From Candidatus Roizmanbacteria bacterium CG09_land_8_20_14_0_10_41_9 (GTDB lineage Bacteria > Patescibacteriota > Microgenomatia > UBA1406 > GWC2-37-13), in contig PEZG01000061.1 of the NCBI GenBank assembly GCA_002774185.1, positions 1 to 14,650 of the forward strand: a DNA stretch of 14,650 nucleotides. The letters are read 5' to 3'. A model generated the notes under the pieces. That model was not told where the DNA came from, ran no database searches, and was given only the letters and a program-made list of their open reading frames with translations. Numbering within the stretch: the first letter of the stretch is position 1; the number at the start of each line of letters is the position of its first letter. The position numbers and the translations under genes are program-made. This document shows, piece after piece, positions 7,161-12,635 of this stretch.

Positions 7161-10100
7161 TTATTTCTGCTTTTCAAACCATTCTTTGTAGGCTTTTTGC
7201 AGATAGTAAAAGAGTAAGATGGCCAATGCGATTGGGACATACTGATTGACGAGGTCGAAGGTTTTAGATTTCCAATCTCCTCCGAATTCTTTCCTCAACT
7301 TTGTCCCATTCCAGATGTAATCAGGCTTCCTTCTTTTGAGTGGTAATTTGACGTCTTTTCCTAGTAATGGGATCTTCCAGACAATCGGCTCAAACGTTGG
7401 GGGTTTTTGAATTTCGTAGGGAGGTTTCGGAAGAATGTGAGCTGTTTCAAGAGCTGTGCAAAATGCATCAATTTCCTTACTTTCCCATTGCCACACTGCA
7501 CTAGACCTGCCCGCAAATTCAGCGGCAATGGAATTCCTTTTTCCTGTGCCAATAATCCCAAGCAATCCCCTTGCAGCAGTATCTTTTTTGAAGAAAGATA
7601 TTGCCACTGCCGCCATGTGATGAGCTAGCTTTTGAGAAGGTTCCCTTCCTTGCAATACATCCACCTGCTCCTGAGCTTTTCCAATCAGCTTTACAATCTC
7701 TGAAAAATCCTTTTTGCCGTCGATAGAGGCTTGTCGTATCGTAGTAAAAAGTTGCAAAATTGAGTTCGCCACATTCTTTTCAACCGCATTTATGTCTCCT
7801 AAGGCTCTTGCAGGGACTCTTTCTCCTGCACCTTTATGGGCAAGAAACGACCTCTCCAGTTCCTCAACCGCGATGGCAAACGGAAATCCTCCATCCTTAT
7901 ACTTTTGTGCGAAGTTATCCGTGCGAGTTGGTGGATGTTTTTTATTTTTATCCTTCTCTTCAACGCCTCGATTAAATTCTATTATTTTTTCGTAAACTGC
8001 GATCGCGCGTTCAATCCTTTCTGTATCCACTTCATCCGACCCTGGCTTTCTCGGTTTTATCTTGTCGTCAAGATAATTTCTCAGAACTTTCTCCGTGAGA
8101 TTGTATCCCCTGTAGTCTATAGAGCTTTTATCTTTTGCTTCTTTATTGGATAATTCATCTGAAATTTCATCGAGAGATTTACCTTGCTCTATACCTTTTT
8201 TTAGTTTAGCTGTTATCTCTTTACGAAGAAGAACTTCGGCAGCGCAAATATCTTTTACAGCCTCATCAAACTCATCAACAGTAAGCATTCTATCAGTTTC
8301 GCCAACACGAAGTCTGGCCTGTTGTCTTACTTCCTCCCAACCTCTTTTCCTTCCTGAAACAAATCTATTTCGCTCAAGACGAATCAGTTTTGTAGGCGCT
8401 CGCTGAAGAAGAGCATTAGACAGAACTCTCCAGTAAAAATCTGTGTAGTTGTCTTTCAGTTTATCCGGATCTGCTTCCAATGATACGATCTGTTTTTTTA
8501 TCTTATCATCTGTGGCTAAAGGGTCTATGTATTTTTTGTATAGATAGGTTATAAATGTCGCTCTTTCGCTTTTTAAGGCATCAATAATATCTCTTGTTTT
8601 TTTTTCAAATTCTGGATCTTTCTTATCTACTCCTGTAACATCTTCTACTTTAACCGCATAGAAGTTTTTGCTATACAATTCGCCAATTCTTGGGAAATAG
8701 TCCTTTAAAATCTCTATCCCAATATTTTCCACTCTTTTCCATCCTGTCAGAGCGTCAACCCTGTCTCCCCTTCTGATCCCTCTTTCAGTGTCACTCTCCT
8801 CATGGACAAGGAAACCCTCATAGGTATAAAAGTTTCTCCAACTGCCCCGGGTATAAATGCTTCCAACCTTTCCTGGGTTTATCAAATTCACAAACCGGAC
8901 TACCCCATTTTTCTCATCTTCAGCGGTCCTACCCTCAAGATACTCCCGCATGTTCTTTTTCATTTCACTCATGAGTTCGCGGTGATTCCATGCACCGGCT
9001 CGCCCGAGTTTTTTGCCGGAAACCGGAAGAAAAAGGAGGTTCCCCCACCTTAACATCTCAACCTGCCAACGAAGATTCTCGTGCGCGAGGGGATTAAAAA
9101 CTTTAAAAATAGCACTATCTCGTTTATCGTAAGAAGCATACGTAGCTCCTCCCTCCTTTTCAATATTGAGAGGAGCATCTGCATAAGCACCGGTTTCAAG
9201 AGCTCTCAGGGAAATACTGTAGTTGTCACCGATCGCCATGATGAGTGCCCGCATGGCGCGCCATTTATCCTTCTCGAGGTCTGGATTTAGTAGTTTTAGG
9301 TAGTCAAGAGTTTCTATATCATTTGGCGTGAGTTTGAGTTCCGCATCAAGCGCGCCCCGACTAGGTTGATGCAACCAATTGTATTTTGCAAAATCCGCTT
9401 CATACAGTTTATCCCATAGCTGTGATGCAGCTAATGTCTCCGAGGAATCCGGCAAATGCGTTAGAATATCAATCGAAGATGAAGGAAGCAGCTCCTCGGC
9501 GTAATTTGCAAGTTGGCCATAATATCCTCCTTCTCCCGGCGGATGGTACGGGAGAGCCCGCGCGTTGTGGAGGAATTTACGATCATTTATTTCGTCGTTC
9601 ACCGTATTGTACACGGTAAGAAAATATTCTTGGAAATTGGATTTTACCTGTTTCCGGAACGGTTTTACGAAGTGTCTTACCTCTTCTCCTTTATCGGTGG
9701 GAACATTTAAATCAAACTTTTCATCCTCTTCACGGTAAAATTTTATCCTGCCCAAAATTGAACCCTTTGAAATTGATATTTTTCCCAGTCGGTCAATTTG
9801 CCGTCTTAAACTATCAAGCTGTATTTGCACACTGTAGAGAAGACCACCTTCTTGCTCTTTCTTTTCCCAGAATTCCTCAGGACTTGATTCGTCCGTCTTT
9901 TGGTATAGTTTTCCAACAAGCATAGTAATCCGTTTTTTAAGCTCAGTACTAAGCTCTCCGCCTATTTTTTCTCCAAATTTTTCTTCAGTCAAACCAACTC
10001 CCTCTCCTCTACTTTCCAGATCCTCTCGGATTTCACGATGCAGTTTCTCCATATAAGGCTCGAATTCATCTTCAAGATACAGAGCCCTAAGAAGTTCATG

Positions 10101-10781
10101 GTCTTCCGGCGGATATCGTCCCATGAGCCGGGCGAGCTCTTGCGCTTCATAGGGACCCTCCCTTTCCCCAATTCTCTCTCTTGGAATTTTAAATTTTTCT
10201 CTCATTTCATCTTTTGATAAACCAAATTCCTCCGCTACAGGTACGAGCGATTCTCTTAAGACCGTTAACGCTCCCCCATCTTCCGTTTTCAACCGATCAA
10301 TATCCGTTTCAAATTGCGTCTCGGATTGACCAGACTCAGAAAACGAAATATCTTTGTTTAGATACCGCTCCAAAAAAGTATGCAAAGAAGGAGCGATATA
10401 TTCGTTCCCGATACCTCTTTCTGCCAATTGATTAAACATAATTTTCGATTTCGCAGGTGGAGTAATTATTCCTTCTTTTACTGCCTGGAGTACTCGAATT
10501 ACGGCCTTTGTGGCATTTCTTGCCGCATTAACCACCTCTGGTTGAAATAGAAGTGAACTTTTATCTTGTCCGATTAACTGAGATCTCTCGACTTCTCTTA
10601 CCGTTTGTTTCACTTGCTCGGCAGCAATAATAGTGTTCTGCAACTCTTGCAGCAATGCGTTTTTCAATTGCTCCTCTTGGCCTGCTTGTTTTGCTTGGGC
10701 TATTTCCGCGCGTGCGGCATCCTTTACCTGCTCCATCTCTTGTTGCCGATTTTGCTGTTCTCCCTCATTATTTGGCGGCAT
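7161..10781 (-). CDS. Giant tail-anchored protein of unknown function
   Basis: I do not recognise a family. The protein is about 1206 residues and has no signal peptide. The N-terminus (to about 80) is Gln/Glu/Ala-rich and probably coiled-coil. A long, charged, mainly helical body follows, with no nucleotide-binding motif that I can see. A single hydrophobic segment near the end (VPIALAILLFYYL) is followed by a short basic tail, so the bulk should be cytoplasmic and tethered to the membrane by its C-terminus. A GTG at 10799 would add six residues, but it lies between the -35 and -10 boxes of a well-formed promoter, so I choose the ATG at 10781. The VirB2-like gene follows after 19 bases, which suggests one transcript and a shared role in the envelope machine. 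That role is inference from position. Confidence 0.85.
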   Translation of the reverse strand: MPPNNEGEQQNRQQEMEQVKDAARAEIAQAKQAGQEEQLKNALLQELQNTIIAAEQVKQTVREVERSQLIGQDKSSLLFQPEVVNAARNATKAVIRVLQAVKEGIITPPAKSKIMFNQLAERGIGNEYIAPSLHTFLERYLNKDISFSESGQSETQFETDIDRLKTEDGGALTVLRESLVPVAEEFGLSKDEMREKFKIPRERIGEREGPYEAQELARLMGRYPPEDHELLRALYLEDEFEPYMEKLHREIREDLESRGEGVGLTEEKFGEKIGGELSTELKKRITMLVGKLYQKTDESSPEEFWEKKEQEGGLLYSVQIQLDSLRRQIDRLGKISISKGSILGRIKFYREEDEKFDLNVPTDKGEEVRHFVKPFRKQVKSNFQEYFLTVYNTVNDEINDRKFLHNARALPYHPPGEGGYYGQLANYAEELLPSSSIDILTHLPDSSETLAASQLWDKLYEADFAKYNWLHQPSRGALDAELKLTPNDIETLDYLKLLNPDLEKDKWRAMRALIMAIGDNYSISLRALETGAYADAPLNIEKEGGATYASYDKRDSAIFKVFNPLAHENLRWQVEMLRWGNLLFLPVSGKKLGRAGAWNHRELMSEMKKNMREYLEGRTAEDEKNGVVRFVNLINPGKVGSIYTRGSWRNFYTYEGFLVHEESDTERGIRRGDRVDALTGWKRVENIGIEILKDYFPRIGELYSKNFYAVKVEDVTGVDKKDPEFEKKTRDIIDALKSERATFITYLYKKYIDPLATDDKIKKQIVSLEADPDKLKDNYTDFYWRVLSNALLQRAPTKLIRLERNRFVSGRKRGWEEVRQQARLRVGETDRMLTVDEFDEAVKDICAAEVLLRKEITAKLKKGIEQGKSLDEISDELSNKEAKDKSSIDYRGYNLTEKVLRNYLDDKIKPRKPGSDEVDTERIERAIAVYEKIIEFNRGVEEKDKNKKHPPTRTDNFAQKYKDGGFPFAIAVEELERSFLAHKGAGERVPARALGDINAVEKNVANSILQLFTTIRQASIDGKKDFSEIVKLIGKAQEQVDVLQGREPSQKLAHHMAAVAISFFKKDTAARGLLGIIGTGKRNSIAAEFAGRSSAVWQWESKEIDAFCTALETAHILPKPPYEIQKPPTFEPIVWKIPLLGKDVKLPLKRRKPDYIWNGTKLRKEFGGDWKSKTFDLVNQYVPIALAILLFYYLQKAYKEWFEKQK

Positions 10782-10789
10782 ATGAGAAA

Positions 10790-10818
10790 ATTCTACCACT
10801 TTTGGGAAAGTTTGACAA
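10790..10818 (-). promoter_or_regulatory. Promoter of the giant gene; decides its start
   Basis: On the minus strand TTGTCA (10818-10813, 5/6) is followed by a 17-base spacer and TAGAAT (10795-10790, 5/6). Eight bases separate the -10 box from the ATG at 10781, giving a leader of about two bases. The alternative GTG at 10799 falls inside the spacer and would lie upstream of the transcription start. Confidence 0.7.
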
Positions 10819-10828
10819 AGGAAGATGA

Positions 10829-11065
10829 CTAGTTGGAGCGCTTGCCCTCCGAATCGGAAGGTTTTCGTCTATTTAGCATTTGGAGTGTCCCGACAATTAA
10901 AACTAACGATACCGAGGATGTTTGGAAGAATTCACCGAACGAACCGCAATTAAGGCAGGAGGAGCGGGTAAGAAGGTACATCACGATATCGAATAAGAAA
11001 ATGATGGGCAATAGTAAAATTAAAAAAGGATTGATCCTATTCTTCAGGTTGTTTTTTTGGTTCAT
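10829..11065 (-). CDS. Small two-helix membrane protein, hypothetical
   Basis: A 78-residue product with two hydrophobic segments, about 13-33 (FLILLLPIIFLFDIVMYLL) and 51-64 (SVSLVLIVGTLQML), a Cys pair between them (SCLNC) and a Lys/Arg-rich tail. Its ATG lies inside the end of jag, overlapping it by 29 bases in another frame, a common arrangement for coupled genes. It fills the gap between jag and the promoter of the giant gene. An open frame of 80 codons exists on the opposite strand but encodes nothing protein-like. I recognise no family, so its reality rests on membrane character and fit. Confidence 0.5.
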   Translation of the reverse strand: MNQKNNLKNRINPFLILLLPIIFLFDIVMYLLTRSSCLNCGSFGEFFQTSSVSLVLIVGTLQMLNRRKPSDSEGKRSN

Positions 11066-11519
11066 TCCCTTTTAAGTCTACCACAAGGCGCCTATCCCGT
11101 CCATCGCCGACTGAGTACGTGATCAGATCGGGATAATTCGCGGTGACATACTCATGAACCATTTTGCGTTCAAACGAGGAAAGTCCGCGAATGTAGGTCG
11201 GTTCTTTCGCGCTCATTGTCTTTTCTGCGGTTTCAACGGCAACAGCTTCCAGCCGCTCCTTTTGTTTTTCCCTGTAATCATTCACGTTCACCAATATGCT
11301 TACGGGTTCGTTGAATTTTTTATAGAGGATTACTTCCAGGATCTTCTGTACCGCCCGAATGGTTTCCCCATGCCTACCGATGACAGTGGGAGCGTCATTC
11401 TGAGTTTTTATGATAACCTGGAACATCCCGTTTTCCTCACGGACATCCACGGTGAATTCACTGATCATTTTTCCAAGAAGTTCTTCCACCTCTGTTTGTA
11501 TCGTTTGAACCTTATCCAT
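11037..11519 (-). CDS. jag: KH-R3H RNA-binding protein Jag/KhpB
   Basis: RNA-binding protein of the KhpB/Jag family, in the cytoplasm, linked in other bacteria to post-transcriptional control of cell-envelope growth and usually encoded beside yidC. The 160 residues hold a type II KH domain with GRHG loop (48-51, within TVIGRHGETIRAVQ). An R3H domain follows, with R118 and H122 in ERKMVHEYV and GDGRDRRLVV after it. The N-terminal Jag_N domain of Firmicutes versions is missing, so this is the short form. The stop is TAG, and the last 29 bases overlap the next gene. yidC ends 21 bases upstream. A TTTAAT box (11531-11526) sits six bases before the ATG but has no matching -35, so it is at best a weak secondary promoter. 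Assignment is secure. Confidence 0.93.
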   Translation of the reverse strand: MDKVQTIQTEVEELLGKMISEFTVDVREENGMFQVIIKTQNDAPTVIGRHGETIRAVQKILEVILYKKFNEPVSILVNVNDYREKQKERLEAVAVETAEKTMSAKEPTYIRGLSSFERKMVHEYVTANYPDLITYSVGDGRDRRLVVDLKGNEPKKQPEE

Positions 11520-11525
11520 AGTTGA

Positions 11526-11531
11526 ATTAAA
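11526..11531 (-). promoter_or_regulatory. Possible -10 box before jag
   Basis: TTTAAT on the minus strand ends six bases before the jag ATG, the same spacing as in the well-formed leaderless promoters of this window. The position 17 bases upstream reads CGCCCA, not a -35 box. This is weak, and jag may depend on read-through from yidC. Confidence 0.25.
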
Positions 11532-11540
11532 AATAGTAAT

Positions 11541-12341
11541 TTACTTTTTGGGCGTATGAATTTTTCTGTACTGAATTATACTAAATAGGGAAAATATATT
11601 CCAATACAGGGATAATCCTACCGGCAACGAATACGCAAAGTATCCAATCATCAGGGGAAAAATGTATTTCATCTGGGTATTCATCGCCTTCTGAAAATCT
11701 TCGGAATTATTTTCTTTCTTTTTTTCGCCGGTTTTTTCCTCTTGCGTCTCTTTCTTCTGAATCGGAGGGGTTGAAACTCCTACCTGGAGATACTGCAAAA
11801 CCCCGGTTATGACAGGAATCAGATAGTAATACCACGCGTGGGATTTTGCCGGTGATAAGAACAGATTAAAACCCAAAAACCAGGAGTCCACTGACTGAAT
11901 TTTCAATAAAGGAGAATACAAGACCCCATTGATCTGAGCAATTATTTTTGTAGTAGTTCCATTCGTTAAAAAAAGGGAAAGAGTATTGTACAAAGCAAAA
12001 AAAACCGGGAGCTGAATGATCATGAAAAGGCATCCTGACGCTGGATTGATTCCTGCTTCCTGATAGAGTTTCATCTGTTCCTGTTGGAGACGCTTCGCAT
12101 CAGCTTTATGTTTTTGCGAAAGTCTGTCGAGGTGCGGTTTCAAATCCTGAAGTTTCTTGCTCATTTCGATCTGTTGTTTGAAAAAAGGGTGAAGAAGCAG
12201 TCTCACAAGGACCGTCAACGCGACGATTGCGAGTCCGAATGCTCCGGGAAGCCGGATGAATAGGAATACTTTATAAAAAAGAACCAAGAGGTTCAGTATG
12301 GGAAAAACAAAAAATGTATTGAAAAAATTTGGCGAAAGCAT
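11541..12341 (-). CDS. yidC: Membrane protein insertase YidC
   Basis: Inserts and folds membrane proteins, alone or with SecYEG, in the cytoplasmic membrane. The 266 residues are of the short form without the large periplasmic domain of Gram-negative YidC. Helix 2 carries the conserved groove arginine (Arg47 in LTVLVRLLLHPFF). A cytoplasmic coiled-coil hairpin spans about 55-95 (KKLQDLKPHLDRLSQKHK). GINPASGCLFMIIQLPVFFALY (98-119) is a family signature, and NPLMIGYFAYSLPVGL-type residues at about 228-243 begin the last helix region. A Lys/Glu-rich insertion at 194-218 precedes that region and is probably a cytoplasmic loop. No lipoprotein signal is seen. It lies between rpmH and jag as in most bacteria, but with no rnpA upstream. 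No Shine-Dalgarno precedes the ATG. Assignment is secure. Confidence 0.95.
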   Translation of the reverse strand: MLSPNFFNTFFVFPILNLLVLFYKVFLFIRLPGAFGLAIVALTVLVRLLLHPFFKQQIEMSKKLQDLKPHLDRLSQKHKADAKRLQQEQMKLYQEAGINPASGCLFMIIQLPVFFALYNTLSLFLTNGTTTKIIAQINGVLYSPLLKIQSVDSWFLGFNLFLSPAKSHAWYYYLIPVITGVLQYLQVGVSTPPIQKKETQEEKTGEKKKENNSEDFQKAMNTQMKYIFPLMIGYFAYSLPVGLSLYWNIFSLFSIIQYRKIHTPKK

Positions 12342-12350
12342 AAAATCAAG

Positions 12351-12476
12351 TTAAAAGTTCAAAGTTCAAAATTCAAAATTTCAATTCAAAATTAAAAATT
12401 ATTTCTAAGGATTATCTTAAGAAACTTAAAACTTTAAACTGTAACTTTGCACTTTGAACTTTGAATTTTGAATTCC
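12351..12476 (-). repeat. AT-rich word repeat forming an imperfect inverted repeat between rpmH and yidC
   Basis: The 135-base spacer between rpmH and yidC consists largely of the words AAAGTTC and AAAATTC in runs. The arm at 12354-12380 pairs with 12450-12476, matching at about 22 of 27 positions, around a loop of about 69 bases. There is no G+C-rich stem followed by a T-run, so it is not a classical terminator. Such Microgenomates-type word repeats are, to my knowledge, frequent in this group and of unknown function. It could be an RNA hairpin in the rpmH-yidC transcript. Confidence 0.65.
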
Positions 12477-12614
12477 TTACACCGTCAGTTTCTTTCTTCC
12501 CTTTAATCTTCTTCGCTTGATGACATCCCGGCCGCATTTCGTCTTCATCCGTTTCAAAAATCCGTGCGTTTTTGCTCGTTTTCCCTTTTTTGGTTGCCAT
12601 GTTCGTTTTGGCAT
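12477..12614 (-). CDS. rpmH: Large ribosomal subunit protein bL34
   Basis: Small basic protein of the large ribosomal subunit. The 45 residues start [18 protein letters not shown] and end [12 protein letters not shown], which is the bL34 pattern (KRT.QP, HGF, RM.T..GR.V...RR.KGR..L). The family is usually 44-47 residues, so it is complete. A longer spurious frame overlaps it on the same strand, which makes it easy to overlook. The ATG lies 21 bases after the valS stop, so the two may share a transcript. A TATAAA box over the valS stop (12640-12635) is a possible promoter element, but no -35 is evident. No Shine-Dalgarno is present. Downstream lie the AT-rich repeat and then yidC. Assignment is secure. 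Confidence 0.96.
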   Translation of the reverse strand: MPKRTWQPKKGKRAKTHGFLKRMKTKCGRDVIKRRRLKGRKKLTV

Positions 12615-12635
12615 AAAAGTAAAGAAATAAACTAT

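Noticed and set aside
10782..10799. GTG start at 10799 for the giant gene
   Set aside because: It falls between the -35 and -10 boxes of a good promoter, so it would not be in the transcript. The ATG at 10781 fits.
10833..11075. An 80-codon plus-strand frame opposite the small membrane protein
   Set aside because: No domain character, no promoter, and it opposes the direction of the whole block. The minus-strand frame is the more protein-like of the two.
12350..12476. Rho-independent terminator between rpmH and yidC
   Set aside because: The inverted repeat is AT-rich with a loop of about 69 bases and no terminal T-run on the coding strand.
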